A stretch of 64,000 nt of DNA. Origin: Halorussus rarus. GTDB lineage: Archaea; Halobacteriota; Halobacteria; Halobacteriales; Haladaptataceae. Numbering within the stretch: the first letter of the stretch is position 1; each line of letters opens with the position of its first letter. The stretch spans positions 1,516,739 to 1,580,738 of the forward strand of contig NZ_QPMJ01000002.1 of NCBI RefSeq assembly GCF_003369835.1. The letters run 5' to 3'. The notes below the pieces were generated by a model. It made no database searches. It worked only from the letters and a program-made list of their open reading frames with translations, and had not been told where the DNA came from. Shown one piece after another: positions 8,413-16,538 of this stretch. A program made the position numbers and the translations under genes.

Positions 8413-8873
8413 GTCCGCACGGTGGAACCGCGGGTAGAAAAATCGGTGCGTCTCGTCGGCGAGCGGAGAAGGTGGATCATCCGCCTCGGCGCGTACGGTG
8501 AATCGTCCGATACCGGCGCGCACTGGCGCGGCCTCTGTGCCGCGCCATCTCCGTGCGAGGGACGAGCATCGCAGCGAACGCAGTGAGCGAGAAGCGCAGG
8601 AGGTTGGGGAGGTGTGAGGTCTGCGGTGCGGTGTTTGGGTGGGTGAAAGGGGCCGGCCGGTCGCGCCCGAAGGGCTTGGTCGCTTGCGCGACCACTCTCC
8701 GACGCAACCACGTCCGTCGGAGATGTTGCGCAACGACCGCGACCGGCCGGGGGCTTTCGAGGCGTTCGTCACTACGATGGTCGTGATACTGGCCGAGTCA
8801 ATCGCGAGGGAGTACGAGTCGATAGCAAAAACGTCCGCCGTGCAAATTCCACACCCGGAAGGAAAGCGTGCGC
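8413..8873. other. non-coding gap with a structured repeat element
   Basis: No gene recognised. The region holds a copy of the 19-base motif AGCGAACGCAGTGAGCGAG (8573-8591) and a long base-paired element (8645-8758) described separately. Confidence 0.6.
8645..8758 (+). repeat. structured intergenic element, copy A
   Basis: The ends pair as GAAAG (8645-8649) with CTTTC (8754-8758), then a purine-rich internal loop GGGCC/GGGGG, then an 11-bp stem GGCCGGTCGCG (8655-8665) with CGCGACCGGCC (8738-8748). Inside are further hairpins: GGTCGC/GCGACC, CTCCGACG/CGTCGGAG and the self-complementary GTTGCGCAAC. A second element with the same outer architecture lies at 33274-33393. The strand is arbitrary; it could be RNA or DNA structure. 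Confidence 0.6.
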
Positions 8874-9215
8874 CTAGTCCTCGGTCCAGTACATCAGCGC
8901 TTCCTTGGACTCGCCGCAGTTCGGGCACTCGTCCGGGATGCCCTCGTCGATCTCGCCCATCTCGCCGCACTCGGTGCAGCGCCACATCAGTTCGCCCTCG
9001 CCGAACTCGTGGCCGGCCCGCGAGTGCTCGACGCTCAGGCTCTCGACGCCCGAGCGCGTCGAGACGAAGAACCCGCCCTTCTCGAGGCCCCGAATCCGGC
9101 CGAGTTCGTTGCCCTCGTCGTCGTACACCGTCTCGCCGAAGTCGACCTCGCGGGTCATCGCCTCGGCCTCCGTGTCGCCGTCGTCCTCCACCGGTTGCTC
9201 TCCGTGACCACTCAT
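8874..9215 (-). CDS. rubredoxin-like zinc-ribbon protein (haloarchaeal DUF7130-like)
   Basis: A 113-residue protein. An acidic N-terminus is followed by a small beta-rich module (F-G-E-T-V-Y-D-D-E-G-N-E-L-G-R-I-R-G) reminiscent of a PRC-barrel, then a rubredoxin-like ribbon with C-T-E-C-G near residue 82 and C-P-N-C-G near residue 100. Two CxxC pairs would bind one zinc or iron. The ATG at 9215 begins M-S-G-H-G-E-Q; the longer frame upstream is a shadow of polC. The family name is from memory. Role is unknown; electron transfer or protein interaction are possible. Confidence 0.8.
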   Translation of the reverse strand: MSGHGEQPVEDDGDTEAEAMTREVDFGETVYDDEGNELGRIRGLEKGGFFVSTRSGVESLSVEHSRAGHEFGEGELMWRCTECGEMGEIDEGIPDECPNCGESKEALMYWTED

Positions 9216-9306
9216 ACCAGACCGTACGCCGTCGTGCGTGATAAAGCCCGTCGCCGATTTGAAGGTGGGCGAGTGCGGAACGGGCCACGTCAGTAGTTCC
9301 ACCGCG

Positions 9307-9325
9307 AGCGAACGCAGTGAGCGAG
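9307..9325. repeat. 19-base repeat, second copy
   Basis: AGCGAACGCAGTGAGCGAG is identical to bases 8573-8591. It lies in the short gap between the rubredoxin-like gene and polC, next to an imperfect hairpin CCCTC...GAGGG (about 9339-9365). Confidence 0.6.
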
Positions 9326-9388
9326 CGGGCCAAGGAACCCTCGAAGGAGCGAAGCGACTGAGGGGGTGACGCAGGCTTTTCATGAACG

Positions 9389-9429
9389 TTTTGCAAGGGA
9401 GCGCCGCCTGGGGCGCTCCCGCAGCAAAA
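9389..9429 (-). terminator. strong hairpin immediately after polC
   Basis: TTTTGC, two bases, GGGAGCGCC, loop GCCTG, then GGCGCTCCC and GCAGCAAAA: two nested stems of 9 and 6 bp starting four bases after the polC stop codon. The U-rich outer arm on the transcript side suggests a 3' end structure. Confidence 0.5.
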
Positions 9430-9433
9430 GGTT

Positions 9434-12400
9434 CTACATGAAGTCCGCGATGCTGCCCTGCTTGTTCTTGTCGTTCTCGAAGATGCTCTCCAGCCGGGTG
9501 TCCATGATCTCGAGGCGCTGCTTGGTGTACTCCCGGCAGTCGTACTTCTCGGCCACCTGGATGGCGGTCTCCATGTACTTGTTCACCGACCCCTGGTGGA
9601 CCGTGAGGTTGACCCTGCCGCCGCACTCCCGGCACTCGCCGGTCAGGGGCATCCGGCGGTACTTCTCGCCGCAGTCGAGACACCGGGTCTCCTGCCGCGA
9701 GAAGGCGCGGAGATTGCCGATGAGGTCGGGCAGGAAGTGGTACTCGATGACCCGCTCGGCCACGTCGGTCTCGTCGACCGACCGGAGCTTCCGGGCGAGC
9801 TCGAGCTGGGCGTCCATCTTGTCCATCATCGAGCCGAGGGTCTTGTACGCCGAGAGGTCCGGACCGAGCGCGATGTCGGCGGTGTCGTGGCTGTGGTGGA
9901 AGTCGGTGTACTCGCGGTCGGTTCCCAGGTTCTCCTCGGCGATGGTCATTACGTCCTCGACCTCGCCGGGGTCGGCCATCTCGCGGGTCGCCTCGTAGAA
10001 CTCCAGGGGGTACTCCCGGACGATGTCCATGTTGTGGGCCTCGTCGTCGATCTCCGAGGGGTCGATGCGCGAGGACATCACCAGCGGCGCGTCCATCTGT
10101 CCACCCCGCTTGTCGGGCAGGAACTCTTTGCTGAAGTTGAGCAGGCCGTCCATCAGGAGCATTACGCAATCCTCGTCTCCGTCGCAGTTTGCGGTGTAGA
10201 GGCCGTTCGCTACCAGCGAGTGGGTGTCCGCGACCGTAATTGAATAGGTGTGTTCCGTGTCGCTTTGGACGATTTCGACGGATGCAACCTCGTCTGGTTC
10301 GACCGCACCACCGTCAGCGACTACCTCCGAAGCGGCGGAGGTGTCGGTCGTTGCTGGAAGGTTCGGTTGCGCAGGAAGTTCGTCCCCGGGGCCGACCTCG
10401 TGGGAATTGACGCGCTCGACACCGTCACCGTTCCAGACGAGAACGGGGTGGTCCGGAGTAACCGTAATCTCCCGGCCACTCCGAGTCTCGATCTCCACGA
10501 GGTGCTCGGGCGCGGGATGCTTCGAGACAGCCTCGACCGGCTTCTGAACGACATCACCGTCTTCGTCTACCGAGGGGACCCACACGTCTCCGTCCAACTC
10601 CTCGACCAATGCGCCGAAGTCGTCCTCGCGCGGGTCCTTCAGCCGGTCTTCGACCAACGACCGAATCTCGTCGTAATGCCAGTCACCGGACTCGTCTTCG
10701 TACCAGACCTTCGTCTCGGGGTGGAAGCAATTCCGGCGTTTCGCGGCGTGAAAGTACGGATGCGCGTATCCCACGGCCGCCGAGGTGAATCCGACGATGC
10801 GGCCCACCACTGCAGCGGAGGTGTGAGGCGCCATCCCGAAGACGAGTTCGCCGACGAGTTCGTCGCGCTCGTCCACCTCGTAGAACGGCTCCAGCCCGTA
10901 GTACTGCTCCAGCAGGTCGTCGACGAAGTCGGCGGTCTGCAGCAGGTGCTCGGCCGCGCCGTCCGAGAGCACGATGTCCTGAACCTTGAGCTCGACCAGC
11001 TGGTCGTCGTGGCGCAGCGGGTCGCCGTGGACGTCCTCCTCGTAGCCCAGCGACCGGAAGTGGTCGGCCGACACGTCGAGTTCCGCGGGCCGGACCGACG
11101 TCACCGGCAGGTCGGTCATGTCGTACCGGACCGTGCCGTCCTTGAAGGCCGAGACGTCGTGCTTCGCGCGGAGGACGCCCTTCTCGATGGGTTCGGGCGT
11201 CTTGTACGACGACGACAGCCCCTTGACGCCTTTCAGCGTGTCGAAGGCGTTCTCGCGCTCCCCGACCGACTCCAGGGCCGACCGGAACTCGTCGTTGACG
11301 TCGATGGTCCGGTACTCGACCGAGGAGGCCTCGACCTCGCAGCGGTCGCAGACCGCACGGCCCGACTCGTCGAGTTCGACCACCTGGTCGCAGTCGGGAC
11401 ACGTGAAGTGGGCGAAGGTGTTGCCGCCGCACTCGGGGCACTCGGCCTTGAAGGTGTGTTCGCCGCAGTCCTCGCACTCCCGGCGGCCGACCTGGGCCTC
11501 GACCAGGCCGGGCGTGCTCTCCATGTCGGGCGCGTGTTTCGCGGCCGCCGCCACGTCGCGCTGGCTGCCGCCGGCCTCGCCGATGGGGAAGAGGGTGTGG
11601 ACCGCCGGCGAGAGCTCGCGCTCCTCGGACTTCTCCGGGCGACCCATCCGGTTGCCGATGCGGGTCGGCGCGCGCTCCCGGACCTCGAACGGGGCGACCT
11701 CGTTGACCGCGCGGACCGCGTTGTCGCCGTCCGCGTCCTCGCCCCAGTTGCGGGCCTCCGGCGAGAGGTCGTCCCACGTCCGCTCCAGGTCGCCGGTCTC
11801 GTCGTCCACCTCGACGCCTAGGGAGCGCGCGAGGGGTCGCCATTCGGGGATTCGAATGGTTTCGTCCCCCTGTTCGTGGGGGACGAGGATGCATTCGAGC
11901 GCGGTCCGGACGGCCTCCTCGGTGAACTCGATCACCAACTCGCCGTCGACCAGTTCCCCGACCGCGACTGCGTCGGCGAGCGCCTCGAACTGTGCGACGG
12001 TCAGGTCGTGCCAGAGGTAGGTGTACTTCGGGTGGAGCGGGCAGTCGTACTCGGTCGCCCACGTCAGCGCCTCGGCGGGGGACGGGTCCGAGAGGTCGAC
12101 GCTGGGCGAGTCGCGCAGCGCCTGCACCTCGGCGCCGGCGTCCTCGAACTCCTTGACCCACCACTCGACGGTGTAGGAGGCGGGCGCCAGCGGATGGTTG
12201 TTCTCGACGAACTCGCCGTAGTTGACCAGGTACTCCCCGAGGTCCAGGATCTTCTCGACCCCGTTGCGGAGTTCGAGCGCCTCGTCGGGGTCGTCGATGC
12301 GCCGGACGTCGCCGTTCGCCAGCCGGACGGTCGGCCCCTCGATGGAGTCGACCGGCACCACGCCCGCGGCCTTGCCGGGCCGCTCGGTCTTGATCTGGGT

Positions 12401-13528
12401 CCCGGTCGCGAGGAAGTCGTCGACGAGGTGCATCGTCGCGGGGTGGACGCCCGCGGTCGCGAACCCGTGGTTGCGCGCCCGACCGTAACGCAGGCGGAAC
12501 CCGCCCGACTCGCTGGGGTGGCCGAAGACGGGGCGGCCCGCGATGAGGTCGCGGAGGAACTTGGTCGCCGGCTCGACCCGGGGCGGGCCGTCGACCGCCT
12601 CGAGTTCGTCGGCGGCGTCCTCCTCGGCCGCGTCCGCGTCGGCGTCCTCCTCGGCATCTCCGTCGTCGGCCTCCTCGTCGCCGTCCTTGCCGATAGTGCC
12701 GTCGATGAGGTCCTGGAGCCACGGCCAGTCGACCTCGTCGAGGTTCCGGGTGTAGCGCTGTATCTTGGGCGCCTTGAGCGCGATGCCCTCCGCGAGGACC
12801 AGACACATGCCGCCGCGGGCGTTGTTGGTGTCGACCCGTTCGAGGTCGCGGAACCCCGAGACCTCCTCGTCGCCCGTCGCCTCGCCGTCGAGCATGATGG
12901 GCATGTGCTCGGCGATGAACTTCGACTCCTTGTCCTTGGGCGAGTACTGGAGCCCCGTCTCCTTGTCGTAGAGGTTTATCTCCTCGGCGTAGCGCTCGAT
13001 CTCGTCGTCGCGACCCTCGTACTCCTCGATACCGATGAGCGCGCGGGTGTAGTCCGCGACGAGGACCGACAGCGCCTGAGCGGTCCCGCCGGCCGACCGG
13101 ATCGGCCCGGCGTAGTAGACGTTGACGAACTCGGTGCCGTCGTCGTTCTCCAGGATCTCGACCCGGTCGATGCCCTCGATGGGGGCGGCGACCACGCCCT
13201 CGGTCAGCAGCGCGACCGCGGTCCGGACCGCGCCCTCGACCTTGCCGGCCCTGCTCTCGTAGTCGCCGACCCGGCCCTCCGCGAAGTCCTCGGCGAGCTC
13301 CAGGGCGGCCTCCTCCCTGCTCATCTCGCCCTCCAGTTCGCGGACGCGCTCGGCGACCCCGTCGATGCCGAGGATGTTCTCGACCCGGTCGGCCATGTCC
13401 TTGGCGACCGGAATCTCGACCTCGGGCTTGGGGTCGCCGCCGTTCGCACGGGCGTCGCGGGCGACCTCGAAGGCGTCGTCCAGGTCGGCTTCGAGGTCCT
13501 CGAAGTAGCGCTCGTCCTCCGCGCGCAT
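9434..13528 (-). CDS. polC: DNA polymerase D large subunit (DP2), intein-containing
   Basis: A 1364-residue precursor of the catalytic subunit of archaeal PolD, the replicative family D polymerase. After removal of a 181-residue intein (codons 934-1114) the extein is 1183 residues, a usual haloarchaeal length. Visible features are a conserved N-terminus (M-R-A-E-D-E-R-Y-F), an acidic insertion near residue 285, a zinc-ribbon cluster at about 684-745, the catalytic N-C-D-G-D-E-D motif split by the intein, a C-terminal C-x2-C pair and a terminal PCNA-binding-like peptide Q-G-S-I-A-D-F-M. The start ATG overlaps the stop of the PPC-domain gene by one base (TAATG), implying coupling. It works with the small subunit encoded at 52180. 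Confidence 0.97.
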   Translation of the reverse strand: MRAEDERYFEDLEADLDDAFEVARDARANGGDPKPEVEIPVAKDMADRVENILGIDGVAERVRELEGEMSREEAALELAEDFAEGRVGDYESRAGKVEGAVRTAVALLTEGVVAAPIEGIDRVEILENDDGTEFVNVYYAGPIRSAGGTAQALSVLVADYTRALIGIEEYEGRDDEIERYAEEINLYDKETGLQYSPKDKESKFIAEHMPIMLDGEATGDEEVSGFRDLERVDTNNARGGMCLVLAEGIALKAPKIQRYTRNLDEVDWPWLQDLIDGTIGKDGDEEADDGDAEEDADADAAEEDAADELEAVDGPPRVEPATKFLRDLIAGRPVFGHPSESGGFRLRYGRARNHGFATAGVHPATMHLVDDFLATGTQIKTERPGKAAGVVPVDSIEGPTVRLANGDVRRIDDPDEALELRNGVEKILDLGEYLVNYGEFVENNHPLAPASYTVEWWVKEFEDAGAEVQALRDSPSVDLSDPSPAEALTWATEYDCPLHPKYTYLWHDLTVAQFEALADAVAVGELVDGELVIEFTEEAVRTALECILVPHEQGDETIRIPEWRPLARSLGVEVDDETGDLERTWDDLSPEARNWGEDADGDNAVRAVNEVAPFEVRERAPTRIGNRMGRPEKSEERELSPAVHTLFPIGEAGGSQRDVAAAAKHAPDMESTPGLVEAQVGRRECEDCGEHTFKAECPECGGNTFAHFTCPDCDQVVELDESGRAVCDRCEVEASSVEYRTIDVNDEFRSALESVGERENAFDTLKGVKGLSSSYKTPEPIEKGVLRAKHDVSAFKDGTVRYDMTDLPVTSVRPAELDVSADHFRSLGYEEDVHGDPLRHDDQLVELKVQDIVLSDGAAEHLLQTADFVDDLLEQYYGLEPFYEVDERDELVGELVFGMAPHTSAAVVGRIVGFTSAAVGYAHPYFHAAKRRNCFHPETKVWYEDESGDWHYDEIRSLVEDRLKDPREDDFGALVEELDGDVWVPSVDEDGDVVQKPVEAVSKHPAPEHLVEIETRSGREITVTPDHPVLVWNGDGVERVNSHEVGPGDELPAQPNLPATTDTSAASEVVADGGAVEPDEVASVEIVQSDTEHTYSITVADTHSLVANGLYTANCDGDEDCVMLLMDGLLNFSKEFLPDKRGGQMDAPLVMSSRIDPSEIDDEAHNMDIVREYPLEFYEATREMADPGEVEDVMTIAEENLGTDREYTDFHHSHDTADIALGPDLSAYKTLGSMMDKMDAQLELARKLRSVDETDVAERVIEYHFLPDLIGNLRAFSRQETRCLDCGEKYRRMPLTGECRECGGRVNLTVHQGSVNKYMETAIQVAEKYDCREYTKQRLEIMDTRLESIFENDKNKQGSIADFM
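10187..10729 (-). other. PolC mini-intein
   Basis: 181 codons inserted between Asn and Cys of the polymerase active-site motif (N | C-D-G-D-E-D). Block A starts at Cys (C-F-H-P-E-T-K-V-W-Y); block B has G-R-E-I-T-V-T-P-D-H (the T-x-x-H splicing motif); block F has T-Y-S-I-T-V-A-D-T-H; block G ends L-Y-T-A-N before the +1 Cys. The usual penultimate His is Ala. There is no homing-endonuclease domain, so it is a splicing-only element. Confidence 0.92.
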
Positions 13529-13947
13529 TATAGCCAGAGGTCGAGGTCGGTGGGTTCGTCGGGCTCGCGCACCAGTTCGTCCTCGAAGGACCGCACGTAC
13601 AGCTCCCCGGCGAAGACGGTGGCGGCGTCGAGGTGGCCCGAGAGGGTCTGGCCGCTCTTGCGCGAGAGGACGGCGTGAGTGTGGGCGAACCGGTCGCCGT
13701 CCAGCCACGAAATGTTGCCCACGCAGGACGCGACCTCCAGCGGTTCGTCGAACTCGACCTCGCGGTACTCGAGTTCGTCCTGGTCGTAGTACCAGACGGT
13801 GGCGTCCTGTACCGCGCCCATGGCGAGGAACCAGGCCGCGTCGACGTCCTCCTCGGCGGCCAGCGATTCGATCTCCGCACGCCAGTCCTCGCCGTGGCCG
13901 AGTCGCGCTACGAACTCGCGATCCCCTGAGACCTCCCGATAGTTCAT
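13528..13947 (-). CDS. PPC domain (DUF296) DNA-binding-type protein
   Basis: A 139-residue protein that is essentially a single PPC/DUF296 domain: L-A-M-G-A-V-Q-D-A-T-V-W-Y-Y near residue 45, S-C-V-G-N-I-S-W near 80 and G-H-L-D-A-A-T-V-F-A-G-E-L near 108. In plants the domain accompanies AT-hooks; prokaryotic single-domain versions form trimers of uncertain function. I took the ATG at 13947 (M-N-Y-R-E-V) rather than the ATG nine codons earlier because the extra residues are atypical. Its stop codon overlaps the polC start by one base, so the two are probably one transcript. Confidence 0.85.
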   Translation of the reverse strand: MNYREVSGDREFVARLGHGEDWRAEIESLAAEEDVDAAWFLAMGAVQDATVWYYDQDELEYREVEFDEPLEVASCVGNISWLDGDRFAHTHAVLSRKSGQTLSGHLDAATVFAGELYVRSFEDELVREPDEPTDLDLWL

Positions 13948-14047
13948 GTTCCGGGGAAGGAGGACCGTCGGCAAAAAGGTTCAGTATTGCCCCGCTACCG
14001 TCGGGCAGCGGGTCGTGTCGAGTCGACCGGAGGCCGGGCCGCGACCG

Positions 14048-14218
14048 CTACTGCCAGTCCTGGAGAGGTGCGCTCCCCGAGACGGGGACCGAGAGCCACG
14101 CGTCGTCGGCCGCCGTGTCTGCGATGATGAGCCGCTCCGTGCGACCGTCGTCGTCCAGCGAGGCCATGACCTCGCCCTGTGCGACCGAGTCCGACGGAGC
14201 AGCCGTATTCGGCGCCAT
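14048..14218 (-). CDS. haloarchaeal microprotein (DUF7556-like)
   Basis: A 56-residue frame, M-A-P-N-T-A-A-P-S-D-S-V-A, with acidic character and a regular strand pattern (E-R-L-I-I-A-D-T-A-A-D-D-A-W-L-S-V-P) ending P-L-Q-D-W-Q. A TATA-like TTTATC on this strand at about 14240-14247 fits a leaderless start. I believe it matches a haloarchaeal family of unknown function numbered DUF7556, from memory. It has no membrane segment or cysteines. Confidence 0.7.
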   Translation of the reverse strand: MAPNTAAPSDSVAQGEVMASLDDDGRTERLIIADTAADDAWLSVPVSGSAPLQDWQ

Positions 14219-14500
14219 ATGTGACACGTGGTACCACGGGTTGATAAACGCACCGATACGTCAGACCTGCGTCGGAAACCGACGCGTTCATATATGCGAT
14301 TCGGTACCGCATTTCAGTCCGTCCGGAACGCCGTCACATTACGGTCGGGCCGTCGCGACCGTTGTTTCCGGATACGCGTCGGATACGAAGCGCGAAAATC
14401 AGACAGATGGCGGTAAAGCAGCCCATATAGGAGACGATTCGAGGGTTGTGGAACCCTTTCTCGAAGTAATAAACGGTAACTTTATCCGGGGCGCTTTGCA

Positions 14501-16327
14501 ATGAGCGGTTGGATGACAGATACTGACAGCGTTAGCCGCCGCCGCTTCCTGCAGGCGACGGGCGGTGCGGCATCAGCGGTAGCTCTAGCTGGTTGTACCG
14601 GCGGAGACGGCAGCGACTCCGAGGGGACGACGACCGACGGCTCCGGTGACAGCGGCGAGGGACGCAACCTCAAGGTCACGTGGCGGCCGCTCGACACGCT
14701 CGACCCCATCGCGTCGACCGACTCGGCGTCCGGGTGGGTCATCCAGCAGGTCAACGACACGCTGGCAAACTACAAGGAGGGGACCGTCGAGATCGAGAGC
14801 CGGCTCGCGACCGACTGGTCCATCGAGAACAACACGAAGTACACGTTCACGCTCGCGGAGAACGCCAAGTTCCACAACGGCGAGGACGTCACGGCCGACG
14901 ACGTCGTCTACTCGCTCGAGCGACTGGCCGGGTCGCCGAGCTCCCGGCGGGCGTCGTTCATCCTCAGCGACCTCGGCGTCAAGCACGAGACCCGGACGGT
15001 CACCAAGGACGGCGAGCAGGTCGAGGAGTACAAGCCCGGCACGCTCGCGGTGAACGCCGAGGACGAGCACACGGTGTCCATCGAGCTCGAGGAGCCGTTC
15101 CACGCGAGCCTCCCGATGCTGGCGTACACCTCGTTCGCGGTGATCCCGGAGGGCATCATCGGCGACGTCGGCGACTACGAGGGCCAGATGAGTCAGAAGA
15201 AGTTCGCGAAGGAGCCCGTCGGCGCCGGGCCGTTCGAGTTCGACCACTGGAAGCAGGACACCGAGGCCGTCGTCACGCGGTTCGAGGACTACCACGGGAA
15301 GGTTCCCGAGGTCGCGGGCGTCCACTGGCGGCTCATGTCGGACGACACGGCCCGGTACACCTACCAGATGAACAAGAACGCCGACATCTTCAACATCCCC
15401 ACCTCGAAGTTCGACCCGAGCATGGTCTCGGTCGAGGAGACCGACGACATGGGGCGCAAGCACGGCACCTACGGCCCCGTGCGGAACGGCGAGACCGTCA
15501 ACTTCGGCCGGGTCGGGACCATCAGCAACCACTACGTCGGCTTCAACTGCGAGAAGGTCGACAAGAAGGTCCGCAAGGCGTTCGCCTACGCGCTCAACCA
15601 GGAGACGGTGGCCAACACCATCTTCAAGGGCCGCTCGAAGCCCGCCCAGCACTTCACGCCGCCCGCCATCTTCCCCGGCGGCGCCAGCGGCTACGAGGAG
15701 CACGCCAAGGACTACCCCTACGGCAGCGACGAGCTCAGGCTCCAGAAGGCCAAGGAGCTGATGAAGGAGGCCGGCTACGGGAAGAACAACAAGCTCGACA
15801 TCACGCTGACCACCTACGACGCGAACGTCTACATCGAGATCTCGAATCTCCTCCGGGACAAGCTCGCGAGCGCGTACATGAACATCTCGGTCGAGCCCGT
15901 GCAGTTCCCCACGCTGGTCAACCGCGGCCGGAACGGGAAGCTCGAGGCGTACACGCTCGGGTGGCTCATGGACTACCCCGCGCCGGACAACTTCCTGAAG
16001 CTGCTGTACCCGCCCAAGACCGACACCTCGAAGAAGGGGATGGCGTCGTACGTCAACTGGTCGGGCACCGAGGCCGCCGAGAAGGCGACCCAGGCGTGGG
16101 AGAAGATCCAGGCCAACACCAAGCCCACCGAGGCGGCCCAGAAGGCCCGCAACGAGGCGTACCTGGCGATGGAGGAGGCCAACTGGGAGGACGCGGTGAT
16201 GATTCCGCTGGACCACCCGTACGAGGACCGGATGTCGTACGACTGGGTCGACGTGCCGATGTTCGGCGGCGGCGGACGCTCGCGCCAGATGCTGAACACC
16301 GCGAAGTTCACCGGCAAGCGCAACTGA
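14501..16327 (+). CDS. dppA: dipeptide/oligopeptide ABC transporter substrate-binding lipoprotein
   Basis: A 608-residue SBP_bac_5 family protein. It has a Tat signal S12-R-R-R-F-L and lipobox L-A-G-C with Cys32, then an Asp/Ser/Gly-rich linker. The mature domain has A-K-F-H-N-G-E-D-V-T-A-D-D-V-V-Y-S-L near residue 125, the usual family signature, and G-A-G-P-F-E-F further on. It captures peptides (or nickel or sugars; specificity cannot be read) outside the membrane and passes them to the transporter encoded downstream. A TATA-like CTTTATCC at about 14479-14486 would place transcription start near 14507, so the in-frame ATG at 14513 is a real alternative start. Confidence 0.9.
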   Translation: MSGWMTDTDSVSRRRFLQATGGAASAVALAGCTGGDGSDSEGTTTDGSGDSGEGRNLKVTWRPLDTLDPIASTDSASGWVIQQVNDTLANYKEGTVEIESRLATDWSIENNTKYTFTLAENAKFHNGEDVTADDVVYSLERLAGSPSSRRASFILSDLGVKHETRTVTKDGEQVEEYKPGTLAVNAEDEHTVSIELEEPFHASLPMLAYTSFAVIPEGIIGDVGDYEGQMSQKKFAKEPVGAGPFEFDHWKQDTEAVVTRFEDYHGKVPEVAGVHWRLMSDDTARYTYQMNKNADIFNIPTSKFDPSMVSVEETDDMGRKHGTYGPVRNGETVNFGRVGTISNHYVGFNCEKVDKKVRKAFAYALNQETVANTIFKGRSKPAQHFTPPAIFPGGASGYEEHAKDYPYGSDELRLQKAKELMKEAGYGKNNKLDITLTTYDANVYIEISNLLRDKLASAYMNISVEPVQFPTLVNRGRNGKLEAYTLGWLMDYPAPDNFLKLLYPPKTDTSKKGMASYVNWSGTEAAEKATQAWEKIQANTKPTEAAQKARNEAYLAMEEANWEDAVMIPLDHPYEDRMSYDWVDVPMFGGGGRSRQMLNTAKFTGKRN

Positions 16328-16343
16328 CCGCGGACGCCGTCGG

Positions 16344-16356
16344 CGGTATTTTTTCT
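16344..16356 (+). terminator. T-run after dppA
   Basis: GTATTTTTTCTG follows the dppA stop codon by about 20 bases. A T6 stretch is enough to act as an archaeal termination or attenuation point between the abundant binding protein and the membrane components. Confidence 0.4.
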
Positions 16357-16538
16357 GAGACGATGAACAGTTATGATTACTAGATTTGGGTATAGACAGG
16401 TTGAGCCGTCTGAGATGGGCGGTTGGGGGAAAACACAAGACCTAATGAGACGACTGTCAAAATAGCGGTCATGTGCGCGGTCCAGTTTGGGTACGTTCAA
16501 CACGACAGGAGTAGCCGTATCTGCGGCGGTGGTTCGCC

